Shown here one piece after another: positions 16,200-23,677 of a DNA stretch of 64,000 nt (position 1 is the stretch's first letter; every line of letters starts with the position of its first letter). Source of the DNA: Amycolatopsis nigrescens CSC17Ta-90 (GTDB lineage: Bacteria > Actinomycetota > Actinomycetes > Mycobacteriales > Pseudonocardiaceae). The stretch covers positions 939,746 through 1,003,745 of the forward strand of contig NZ_ARVW01000001.1 in NCBI RefSeq assembly GCF_000384315.1, read 5' to 3'. Below the pieces are notes generated by a model. The model made no database searches, was not told the DNA's origin, and worked only from the letters and a program-made list of their open reading frames with translations. A program made the position numbers and the translations under genes.

Positions 16200-16954
16200 G
16201 CCACTACTTCGCGGAGCTGACCTCGCCCGCGGTCGCCGCGCTGGGCGCGGACGGCCGGACCCCGGTGCTGCTGCTGCCGGTCGGCGCGGTGGAACCGCAC
16301 GGCCCGCACGCGCCGCTGGGCACCGACCCGCTGATCTCGGCCGGGATGTGCCGTCGCGCCGCGGAAGCGCTGGAAGGCGACCCGGCGGTGCGCGTGCTCA
16401 TCCTGCCGCCGGTGCCCTACGGCGTGACCAGGTACGCGGCCGCCTTCCCCGGCGGGGTGCACATCGGCGAAGAGACCCTGCACGCGTTGCTCACCGAGCT
16501 GTGCGCGGCGCTGCTCGGCCAGGGCCTCGACCGGATCGTGCTGGTGAACAACCACTTCGAGCCCGAGCACCTGGCGACCCTGCGCCGGGTGGTGCGGACC
16601 GTGGCGGATTCCCACGGCGTCCGGATCGGGCACCTGGACCTGGTGCGGCGGCGGCACGCCGAGCGGCTGACCGAAGAGTTCCGCCGCGGCGAGTGTCACG
16701 CCGGCCGGTACGAGACCTCGCTGGTGCTCGCGGACGCGCCGGAGCAGGTGGACACCGAGCTGATGGCGGAGCTGCCCAGGGTGCCGGTGGACCTGCCCGC
16801 CGCGATGGCCGCCGGGAAGACCGACTTCGCCGCACTGGGCATGACCCGCGCCTACTGCGGAGATCCGGCCGAAGCGACGGTTGAAGAAGGGGAAGCCAGT
16901 TTCGAGAAGTTGACGGAGATGTTGATAGAGACGATTCGGGACGTGGCGTCGTGA
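16196..16954 (+). CDS. Creatininase-family metal-dependent amidohydrolase
   Basis: This 252-residue protein has the creatininase metal-site signatures VGAVEPHGPHAPLGTD (Glu, His and Asp ligands, about 26-42), VNNHFEPEH (about 117) and ECHAGRYETSLV (about 162). The family hydrolyses amide or lactam bonds using Zn or Mn. The GTG start overlaps the fusion gene stop (GTGA). In this locus two jobs are plausible. One is hydrolysis of N-formylkynurenine, a step for which no classical KynB is present in the window; the other is hydrolysis of a cyclic or amide intermediate after ring reduction. The last codons (TCG TGA) fall inside palindrome A3. Confidence 0.82.
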   Translation: MSHYFAELTSPAVAALGADGRTPVLLLPVGAVEPHGPHAPLGTDPLISAGMCRRAAEALEGDPAVRVLILPPVPYGVTRYAAAFPGGVHIGEETLHALLTELCAALLGQGLDRIVLVNNHFEPEHLATLRRVVRTVADSHGVRIGHLDLVRRRHAERLTEEFRRGECHAGRYETSLVLADAPEQVDTELMAELPRVPVDLPAAMAAGKTDFAALGMTRAYCGDPAEATVEEGEASFEKLTEMLIETIRDVAS

Positions 16955-16992
16955 GTGCTTTCGGTTGCCCCGGCAACACTTTTCACTCACGA
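16949..16992. terminator. Palindrome family A, copy 3, inside the anthranilate operon
   Basis: The left arm TCGTGAGTGCTTTCGGTTG is degenerate in its middle, the loop is CCCCGG, and the right arm CAACACTTTTCACTCACGA is identical to copies 4 and 5. The creatininase-family gene stops at 16952-16954 inside it, and the CoA ligase begins 35 nt beyond. Only the outer 9 and inner 4-5 pairs form a continuous stem, so termination may be weak. Confidence 0.6.
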
Positions 16993-17027
16993 CCGCTGAC
17001 CTGCGGGTTTACCGCACAGGAGGCGAT

Positions 17028-18536
17028 ATGAACCTGACCTCGTTCTTCCTGGACCGCAACCTGGCCGAAGGGCGCGCCGACCGCACCGCGCTGATCTGCG
17101 AAGACCGTTCGTACAGCTACGCGGAACTGGCGGAGCTGACCAACCGGACCGGCAACGTGCTGCACGAGCTCGGGGTGCGGGCCGGTGACCTGGTGCTGCT
17201 GGCGCTCAGCGACGGGGCCGAGTTCGTCGCCACCTGGTACGCCGCGCAGAAGCTCGGCGCGGTCACCGCCGAGGTGTACACCTTCCTGCAGCCCAAGGAC
17301 TACGCCTACTACCTGTCCTACACCGGCGCGAAGCTGGTGGTCGCCGACCAGGTCACGCTGGCTCCGCTGCGCGCCGCGGGCGGACGGGACCTACTGGTCG
17401 CCGGCGTCCCGGCGGAGGAGGTGCTGCCCCATGAGCGTCCATTCCGGACACTCGTGGACCTGGCGTCCGCCGAACTGGCCCCGGCGCCGGTGCGGGAGGA
17501 GGACGTGGCGATCTGGAAGTTCACCACCGGCAGCACCGGCTCGCCGAAGGCCTGCGTGCACCCGGCGCGCAGCCCGCTGGCCAGTTTCCGGCACTACGCG
17601 GTCGAAGTGCTCGGCCTGCGCCAGGACGACCGGGTGCTCGCGGTGCCGAAGCTCTTCTTCGGCTACGCCAGGGACCTGGCCGCGATGTTCCCCTTCGGCG
17701 TCGGCGGCTCCGGCATCGCCTTCCCCCAGCGCAGCACCGCCGAATTGATCTTCGAGCTGATCGAGCGGCACCGGCCGACCGTGCTGGTGAACGTGCCCAC
17801 CATGATGAGCGCGATGCTCGCGCACCCGGCCGCCGCGACCGCGGACCTGAGCTCGCTGCGGTTGTGCACCTCGGCCGGCGAGGCACTGCCGGAGGAGCTG
17901 CATCGCAAGTGGGACAAGGCTTTCGGGGTGGAGGTGATCGACGGGATCGGCTCGTCCGAGGCGTACCACATCTACCTTTCCAACCGTCCCGGCCGGCCGC
18001 GTCACGGCACCCTCGGCCAGGTCGTGCCCGGCTACTCCGCGCGGGTGCTCGGCGAGGCGGGCGAACCGCTGGAGGACGGCGAGATCGGCACCCTGGAGGT
18101 CACCGGGCCGACCATCGCGCTGGAGTACCGGGGCGACGAGGAGAAGTCCGCGCGCACCTTCCAGGGCGACACCCTGCGCAGCGGCGACCTGTTCAGCCGG
18201 GACGCCGAGGGCTACTTCTCCCACCGCGGCCGGGCGGACGACCTGCTCAAGGTCGGCGGCATCTTCGTCTCCCCCGCCGAGATCGAGCACTGCCTGATCG
18301 GCCATCCGGAGGTGCTCGAGTGCGCGGTGCTCGGCTACGAGTCCGATGGCCTGACCAGGGCCCGCGCCTTCGTGGTGACCGTGCCGGACGCGGAGGTCAC
18401 CGCGGACGCGCTGCGGGAGTACGCGAAGGAGCGGCTCGCCGGGCACAAATGCCCGCGTGACTTCCGTTTCGTGCCGTCCCTGCCCCGCACCGCCAACGGC
18501 AAACTCGACCGCCGCGCGCTGCGGGAGCGGTCATGA
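17028..18536 (+). CDS. Benzoate-CoA ligase family enzyme, probably 2-aminobenzoate-CoA ligase
   Basis: This 502-residue ANL-superfamily acyl-CoA synthetase should convert anthranilate plus ATP and CoA to anthraniloyl-CoA. The P-loop motif KFTTGSTGSPKACVHP is at about 163-178. The benzoate-CoA-ligase signature IGSSEAYHIYLSNRPG is at about 305-320, with SGDLFSRDAEGYFSHRGRADDLLKVGG and the C-terminal lysine motif TANGKLDRRALRE. The length and the NRPG signature fit the benzoate/aminobenzoate group rather than fatty acyl ligases. The ATG at 17028 follows AGGAGG. Substrate choice is inferred from the adjacent fusion enzyme and kynureninase. Confidence 0.86.
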   Translation: MNLTSFFLDRNLAEGRADRTALICEDRSYSYAELAELTNRTGNVLHELGVRAGDLVLLALSDGAEFVATWYAAQKLGAVTAEVYTFLQPKDYAYYLSYTGAKLVVADQVTLAPLRAAGGRDLLVAGVPAEEVLPHERPFRTLVDLASAELAPAPVREEDVAIWKFTTGSTGSPKACVHPARSPLASFRHYAVEVLGLRQDDRVLAVPKLFFGYARDLAAMFPFGVGGSGIAFPQRSTAELIFELIERHRPTVLVNVPTMMSAMLAHPAAATADLSSLRLCTSAGEALPEELHRKWDKAFGVEVIDGIGSSEAYHIYLSNRPGRPRHGTLGQVVPGYSARVLGEAGEPLEDGEIGTLEVTGPTIALEYRGDEEKSARTFQGDTLRSGDLFSRDAEGYFSHRGRADDLLKVGGIFVSPAEIEHCLIGHPEVLECAVLGYESDGLTRARAFVVTVPDAEVTADALREYAKERLAGHKCPRDFRFVPSLPRTANGKLDRRALRERS

Positions 18537-18546
18537 CCCCCGAACC

Positions 18547-18602
18547 GGCAAATAGCCGACTATTTGCCCTTTGGCCGGACGGCGAAAAGCCGGCTATTTG
18601 CC
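18547..18602. terminator. Palindrome family B, copy 2, inside the anthranilate operon
   Basis: This is a 56-nt dyad whose left side begins GGCAAATAGCCGACTATTTG and whose right side ends GAAAAGCCGGCTATTTGCC. It lies 10 nt after the CoA ligase stop and 16 nt before the SDR start. It is the same length as copy 1 at 1517-1572. The left half also contains a smaller self-complementary unit (CAAATAG...CTATTTG), so alternative folds are possible. Confidence 0.68.
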
Positions 18603-18618
18603 AGTGGGGGCGCGGGTG

Positions 18619-19308
18619 ATGAGGACGGTGGTGGTGACGGGCGGGACGAAAGGGATCGGGGCGGCGGTGGCGGCGCGTTTCGAGGCGGCCGGCGACCGGG
18701 TGCTCGCGGTCGGGCGCGCGGACTGCGACGTCACCGACGAGGACTCGGTGCGGGAGTTCTTCGACCGGACCGGGCCGGTGGACGTGCTGGTGAACAACGC
18801 CGGGGTGTCGGCCAGCGCCCCGCTGGCGCGCAGCACGCTGACCGACTGGCGGGAGCAGTGGCAGGTCAACGCGACCGGCGCGTTCCTGTGCACCCGCGCG
18901 GTGGTGCCCGGGATGCGGGAGCGCGACCGCGGCCGGGTGGTGACCGTGGCCTCCACCGCCGGGCACGTCGGCTACCGCTACACCACCGGCTACACCGCGT
19001 CCAAGCACGCCGCCGTCGGCCTGATGCGGGCGGTCGCGGCCGAGCTGGCCGGCACCGGGGTGACCGCGAACGCGGTCTGCCCCGCCTTCGTGCGGACCGC
19101 GATGACCGAGCGTTCGATCCGGCGGATCGCCGAGCGCACCGGCCGCGGTGAGGCCGACGCCGAGGCCGCCCTCGCCGCGGCGGCCCCGCTGGGCCGGCTG
19201 CTCGAACCGGAAGAAGTGGCCTTCGCGGTGGCGTTCCTCGCCGCCGAGGAGGCGGCCGCGATCAACGGACAGACCATCGTCCTCGATGGAGGAGGAATCC
19301 AGCTATGA
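18619..19308 (+). CDS. Short-chain dehydrogenase/reductase
   Basis: This 229-residue classical SDR has the cofactor motif VTGGTKGIG (about 6-14), NNAG (about 60) and the catalytic Ser/Tyr/Lys in VASTAGHVGYRYTTGYTASKHA. It probably oxidises or reduces a hydroxyacyl-CoA or ring-keto intermediate after anthraniloyl-CoA hydroxylation. ATG 18619 is chosen; a GTG immediately upstream at 18616 is possible. Its stop overlaps the enoyl-CoA hydratase start (ATGA). It is the first gene after palindrome B2, so it may head its own transcript. Confidence 0.88.
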   Translation: MRTVVVTGGTKGIGAAVAARFEAAGDRVLAVGRADCDVTDEDSVREFFDRTGPVDVLVNNAGVSASAPLARSTLTDWREQWQVNATGAFLCTRAVVPGMRERDRGRVVTVASTAGHVGYRYTTGYTASKHAAVGLMRAVAAELAGTGVTANAVCPAFVRTAMTERSIRRIAERTGRGEADAEAALAAAAPLGRLLEPEEVAFAVAFLAAEEAAAINGQTIVLDGGGIQL

Positions 19309-20132
19309 GCCCGTTCCGCGCTTCGCCCGGCTTCACCGGGGACTGGGCGCACTTCGACCTTTCGATCGCCGACGGCGTGGCGACGGTGACGCTGAACCGG
19401 CCGGAGAAGCTCAACGCGCTCACCTTCGAGGCCTACGCGGACCTGCGCGACCTGCTCGGTGAGCTGCCGCACCGCGGGGACGTCCGGGTGCTGGTGCTGA
19501 CCGGCGAGGGCCGCGGTTTCTGCTCCGGCGGGGACGTCGAGGAGATCATCGGTGAGCTGCAGACCATGCAGGGCGCGAAACTGCTCGAGTTCACCAGGAT
19601 GACCGGCGCGGTGGTGCGGGCGCTGCGCGAGTGTCCGCTGCCGGTGATCGCGGCGGTGAACGGGGTGGCCGCCGGTGCCGGTTCGGTGATCGCGCTGGCC
19701 AGCGACTTCCGCCTGCTGGCGCGTTCGGCGAAGTTCGCCTTCCTGTTCACCAAGGTCGGCCTTGCCGGCGCGGACATGGGCTCGGCCTATCTGCTGCCCC
19801 GCCTGGTCGGCCTCGGCCGCGCCACCGAACTGCTGATCCTCGGCGACAAGGTGGACGCCGAGCAGGCCGAGCGGATCGGGCTGGCGACCAGGGTGCTGCC
19901 GGACGAGGAGCTGCCCGCGGCCGCCGTCGCGTTGGCCCGGCGGCTCGCGGACGGGCCCGCGCTGGCCTACGCCACCACCAAGGTGCTGCTGACCCGCGAG
20001 CAGGACATGGACCTCGGTTCGGCGATCGAGCTGGAGGCGATGACCCAGGCACTGCTGATGACCTGCGAAGACCACCACGAGTTCTACGCCGCCTGGTCGG
20101 CAGGACGGAGTCCGCAATGGACCGGCCGATGA
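19305..20132 (+). CDS. Enoyl-CoA hydratase/isomerase (crotonase) family protein
   Basis: This 275-residue crotonase has the oxyanion-hole regions NRPEKLNALTFEAYADL and GEGRGFCSGGDVEE (about 60-75), and the second conserved block AAVNGVAAGAGSVIALASDFRL followed by KFAFLFTKVGLAGADMGSAYLLPRLVG. Its likely role is hydration or hydrolytic ring opening of the dearomatised CoA ester. ATGA overlaps join it to the SDR before and the RidA gene after it. Confidence 0.88.
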   Translation: MSPFRASPGFTGDWAHFDLSIADGVATVTLNRPEKLNALTFEAYADLRDLLGELPHRGDVRVLVLTGEGRGFCSGGDVEEIIGELQTMQGAKLLEFTRMTGAVVRALRECPLPVIAAVNGVAAGAGSVIALASDFRLLARSAKFAFLFTKVGLAGADMGSAYLLPRLVGLGRATELLILGDKVDAEQAERIGLATRVLPDEELPAAAVALARRLADGPALAYATTKVLLTREQDMDLGSAIELEAMTQALLMTCEDHHEFYAAWSAGRSPQWTGR

Positions 20133-20533
20133 CCCCGCACCGGATCGTGGTGGCGCCGGAACTGGCCGAGCCGGTGGGTTTCGCGCACGCCGTGGTGCCC
20201 GCGCCGGGCACCACGGTGTACCTGGGCGGGCAGACCGCGCAGGGACCGGACGGCGCGATCCGCGGGACGAGCATGTCCGAGCAGTTCGACGTGGCCGCCG
20301 GCAACGTGGTCAGCGCCCTGCGCGCGGCCGGCGGGCGACCGGAGCACCTGGTGTCGCTGCTGCTCTACGTCACCGACGTGCCCGCCTACCGCGACGCGCT
20401 CAAGGAGCTGGGACCGTTGTACCGCAAGCATTTCGGCCGGCACTATCCGGCGATCGCGCTGCTCGGGGTCGCGGAGCTGTTCGACGCGGAGGCGAAGATC
20501 GAGCTGGTCGGCACCGCGGTGATCCCGGCATGA
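20129..20533 (+). CDS. RidA-family enamine/imine deaminase
   Basis: This 134-residue protein of the YjgF/YER057c/UK114 fold has the signatures VYLGGQTAQGPDG, EQFDVAAGNVVSALRAAGG, LVSLLLYVTDVPAY and HFGRHYPAIALLGVAELFDAEAKIELVGTAV, including the Arg/Glu-type active-site region. It should hydrolyse an enamine or imine to a ketone plus ammonia. That chemistry is needed because the amino group of anthraniloyl-CoA becomes an enamine once the ring is reduced. The start at 20129 is preferred for its ATGA overlap with the hydratase; ATG 20117 is the alternative. Confidence 0.86.
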   Translation: MTPHRIVVAPELAEPVGFAHAVVPAPGTTVYLGGQTAQGPDGAIRGTSMSEQFDVAAGNVVSALRAAGGRPEHLVSLLLYVTDVPAYRDALKELGPLYRKHFGRHYPAIALLGVAELFDAEAKIELVGTAVIPA

Positions 20534-21630
20534 ACGGCGATATCAGCGAGATCGCGAAGATCGCCGACGAGCTGACCGGCCTGGCGGGTGAGAACGGTGG
20601 GATCAACCGGCCGATGCTGGCCGCGCTGGCTACCCGTGGCCTGCTCGGGAGGCTGTTCCGGCGCGGCCAGGACGGCTATCTACCGGTGTCCGCGACGGAG
20701 CTGTGCGTGCTGCGCGAAGGGCTGGCCCGGCGCTGCACCGAGGCGGAGACCGCACTGGCGCTGCAAGGGCTCGGCGCGTACCCGATCCTCTCCGCCGGAC
20801 GGCCCGAGGTGGCGAACGAGTGGATCCCGCGAGTGGCCGCCGGCGAGGCCGCGGCCGGGTTCGCGCTCACCGAGCCGGACGCGGGTTCGGACGTGGCCTC
20901 GCTGACCCTGTCCGCCGAACCGGACGGCACCGGGTTCCGGCTCACCGGGGAGAAGGTCTACATCTCCAATGCGCCGGACGCGGAGGTCTACTCGGTGTTC
21001 GCGCGGACCACGCCGGGCGCCGGGGCCCGCGGCATCAGCGCGTTCTGCGTCCCCGGCGACTCCCCCGGGCTGTCCGGGGAACGGCTGCACCTGCTCGCCC
21101 CGCATCCGATCGGCAGGCTGCGGTTCGACGGGGTGTTCGTGGCGGGATCGCACCTGCTCGGCGAGCCGGACCGCGGGATGGCGGTCGCGATGGGCACGCT
21201 GAACCTGTTCCGGCCGAGTGTCGGCGCGTTCGCCGTTGGCATGGGCCAGGCCGCGCTGGACCTGGCGGTGGACCACGTGTCGCGACGGAAGGCGTTCGGC
21301 AAGCCGCTGCGGGAGTTCCAGGCGGTGTCGCACCAGCTCGCGGACGTGGCGACCCGGCTCCGGGCCGCCAGGCTGCTGGTGCACGACGCCGCCGCGGCCT
21401 ATGACGCCGGGTCGGCGGACGTGGCCGCCACGGCGGCGATGGCGAAGCTGTTCGCCACCGAAACGGCGCAGGTGGCGGTGGACGTCGCAGTGCAGGTGCA
21501 CGGCGCGCGGGCGCTGGAGCGGGGACATCCGCTGGAACATCTGTACCGTGACGTCCGTGCCCCGAGGATCTACGAAGGCGCTTCGGAAATTCAGCGGGAG
21601 ATCATCTCGCGGGCGTTGTTCCGGAAATAG
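20530..21630 (+). CDS. Acyl-CoA dehydrogenase
   Basis: This 366-residue FAD enzyme has the acyl-CoA dehydrogenase blocks FALTEPDAGSDVASL (about 118-132), LTGEKVYISNAPDAEVY, FRPSVGAFAVGMGQAALDLAVDHVSRRKAFGKPLREFQAV and the C-terminal catalytic Glu in RIYEGASEIQREIISRALF. It would carry out a desaturation in the beta-oxidation-like end of the anthraniloyl-CoA pathway. The start overlaps the RidA stop (ATGA). It is the last gene of the operon; no palindrome follows immediately. Confidence 0.9.
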   Translation: MNGDISEIAKIADELTGLAGENGGINRPMLAALATRGLLGRLFRRGQDGYLPVSATELCVLREGLARRCTEAETALALQGLGAYPILSAGRPEVANEWIPRVAAGEAAAGFALTEPDAGSDVASLTLSAEPDGTGFRLTGEKVYISNAPDAEVYSVFARTTPGAGARGISAFCVPGDSPGLSGERLHLLAPHPIGRLRFDGVFVAGSHLLGEPDRGMAVAMGTLNLFRPSVGAFAVGMGQAALDLAVDHVSRRKAFGKPLREFQAVSHQLADVATRLRAARLLVHDAAAAYDAGSADVAATAAMAKLFATETAQVAVDVAVQVHGARALERGHPLEHLYRDVRAPRIYEGASEIQREIISRALFRK

Positions 21631-21795
21631 CGGTTCCGATCTCCGCCCGTCATCACCTCGGGGCGGTGGGCTAGCCCACATGGAGCAGCCGTGGTGACGG
21701 TTTGCTGTTTCGGGTCACTTGTCCGATGAATTGCCGGTAATTCGAACGTATCCCTACCCTCGGAGCTGTCACATTCTCGTAGCTGAGGAGTAGTT

Positions 21796-22131
21796 ATGCG
21801 AAGGAAAGCAGCCGGTTTGCTGTTCGGTATTCTTTCCCTGCTCTGCATTGCCGCCGCGCCGGCCTCCGCGGCGGAATCCGACTCACCGCCACCCGGCTGC
21901 TTCGCTGACCGATATGGCCTTCTTTTCGGCCAGGGAATAGCGGTGACCTGCGATTACTCCTTCGGCCCCTACGAGATGTACCAGGTGATCGCGCACTGCT
22001 CGACCGGCGGCACTTACTGGTACTCGCGCGGAAGCTGGGTACCCTACGGTTTCGGCCCATCGGTCGCCGAATGTCATGGCGGACTGCTTAATACGGCCGG
22101 AGTCGTGGGCTACCACGTCAACGAAACCTGA
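21796..22131 (+). CDS. Small secreted Cys-containing protein of unknown function
   Basis: This 111-residue protein has a clear signal peptide (RRKAAGLLFGILSLLCIAAAPASAA; cleavage near residue 27). The mature part of about 85 residues has four Cys (PPGCF, VTCDY, AHCST, AECHG), probably two disulfides, and many aromatic residues. A GAGGAG lies 8 nt before the ATG. Codon use and the upstream region are less GC-rich than the neighbours, hinting at a lineage-specific or transferred gene. No family is recognised. The 165-bp region upstream should hold its own promoter. Confidence 0.72.
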   Translation: MRRKAAGLLFGILSLLCIAAAPASAAESDSPPPGCFADRYGLLFGQGIAVTCDYSFGPYEMYQVIAHCSTGGTYWYSRGSWVPYGFGPSVAECHGGLLNTAGVVGYHVNET

Positions 22132-22155
22132 TCTTCGATTTCCCTGGCGTTCAAC

Positions 22156-22208
22156 GCAGTGAAGGCCACCTTCGCTGCGTTGAACGCAGGCAAGGTGGCC
22201 TTCACTGC
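22156..22208. terminator. Palindrome family C variant between convergent genes
   Basis: This 53-nt dyad has a left arm that starts GCAGTGAAGGCCACCTT, a loop TTGAA and a right arm that ends AAGGTGGCCTTCACTGC. The 24-bp stem has one two-base mismatch. It lies between the stops of the secreted-protein gene and the TrpB2 gene. Its arms resemble family C (GTGAAGGGCACCTT), and its loop is the reverse complement of the TTCAA in their loops. Confidence 0.72.
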
Positions 22209-22223
22209 GGCCCGGGGCCGGGG

Positions 22224-23588
22224 TCAGGGCAGCGCGCCGAGGGAGGCGGCGAGCGCGGCGTCGGGCAGTTCGTTGTCCGACATTTTCCCCGACAAATAGG
22301 CGTCATAAGCGGGCAGATCCAGGTGCGCGTGCCCGCAGAGCGCGGTCAGTATCACCTTTTCCTCGCCACTTTCCTTGCAGCGCAGGGCTTCCTGGATGCA
22401 CGCGGCCAGCGCGTGGGTGGGCTCCGGCGCCGGGATGATGCCCTCGGTCCTGGCGAAGCGCACACCCGCGGCGAAGCATTCCTTCTGCTGCACGGCCTCG
22501 GCTTCGATCAGGCCCAGCTCGTAGATGTGCGACAGCAGCGGCGACATCCCGTGATAGCGCAGGCCACCGGCGTGGATCGGGTCCGGGATGAAGTCGTGGC
22601 CGAGGGTGTGCATCTTCAGCAGCGGCGTCAGCCCCGCGGTGTCACCGAAGTCGTAGGCGTAGCGGCCCCTGGTCAGCGACGGGCAGGCGGCCGGCTCCAC
22701 GGCGCGGAGCACCGGTGACATCCGGCCGGCCAGTTTTTCCCGCAGGAACGGGAAGACCAGCCCGCCGAAGTTCGAGCCGCCGCCGGTGCAGCCGACCACC
22801 ACGTCCGGGGTGTCCCCGGCCAGCTCGAACTGCTTCAGCGCCTCTTCGCCGATGATCGTCTGGTGCAGCAGCACGTGGTTCAGCACGCTGCCCAGCGCGT
22901 ACCGCGCCTCCGGGTCGGCCGCGGCCATCTCCACCGCCTCGCTGATCGCGATGCCGAGGCTGCCGGTGGAGCCGGGGTCGACGGTCAGCACCGCGCGACC
23001 CGAGTCGGTCAGCTCCGACGGACTCGGATGCACGGTCGCGCCGAAGGTCTCCATCATCAGCTTGCGGTACGGCTTCTGGTCGTACGACGCCCGTACCTGC
23101 CACACCTCGCATTCGAGGCCGAAGGTCGCGCAGGCGAAGGCGAGCGCGCTGCCCCACTGACCGGCGCCGGTCTCGGTGGTCAGCCTGGTGACGCCCTCCT
23201 CCGCGTTGTAGAAAGCCTGCGGTACGGCGGTGTTGGGCTTGTGCGAGCCGACCGGGCTGACCCCTTCGTACTTGTAGTAGATCCGAGCCGGGGTGCCGAG
23301 CGCCTTCTCCAGCCGGCGGGCGCGGTACAGCGGGGACGGCCGCCAGAGCCGGTAGACGTCGAGCACCTCACCCGGGATGTCCACGTACCGGTCACCGGTG
23401 ACCTCCTGGGCGATCAGCGCCTGCGGGAACAGCGGCGCCAGATCGTCCGGGCCGATCGGCTCTCTGGTGCCGGGGTGCAGCGGCGGCGGTGGCGCTTCCG
23501 GAAGGTCGGGAATGACGTTGTACCAGGTAGTCGGCATCTCCGACTCGTCAAGGAGGTACTTCGTGCGGGCTCCGCCGGTGCCAGTCAT
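22224..23588 (-). CDS. Tryptophan synthase beta-like protein (TrpB2 type)
   Basis: This 454-residue PLP enzyme is of the TrpB2 group, longer than TrpB1 (about 400). It has the N-terminal extension typical of TrpB2 ([22 protein letters not shown]), the PLP lysine in [14 protein letters not shown] (about 115), the catalytic-site [12 protein letters not shown], the glycine-rich phosphate loop [12 protein letters not shown] and a C-terminal [16 protein letters not shown]. It would condense indole with serine or phosphoserine to give tryptophan, for example for indole salvage. No TrpA partner is nearby. It sits 0.6 kb from the tryptophan-catabolic operon and is divergent from the arginase-family gene. 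Confidence 0.9.
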   Translation of the reverse strand: MTGTGGARTKYLLDESEMPTTWYNVIPDLPEAPPPPLHPGTREPIGPDDLAPLFPQALIAQEVTGDRYVDIPGEVLDVYRLWRPSPLYRARRLEKALGTPARIYYKYEGVSPVGSHKPNTAVPQAFYNAEEGVTRLTTETGAGQWGSALAFACATFGLECEVWQVRASYDQKPYRKLMMETFGATVHPSPSELTDSGRAVLTVDPGSTGSLGIAISEAVEMAAADPEARYALGSVLNHVLLHQTIIGEEALKQFELAGDTPDVVVGCTGGGSNFGGLVFPFLREKLAGRMSPVLRAVEPAACPSLTRGRYAYDFGDTAGLTPLLKMHTLGHDFIPDPIHAGGLRYHGMSPLLSHIYELGLIEAEAVQQKECFAAGVRFARTEGIIPAPEPTHALAACIQEALRCKESGEEKVILTALCGHAHLDLPAYDAYLSGKMSDNELPDAALAASLGALP

Positions 23589-23677
23589 GGCGCCTCCTGG
23601 GTGATCGAGGTGATCGACGGGTCCAAGTTAGAGGCATCGGCGTCGACGGACCAGCCCCAGCCGATACGGTGCACGGC

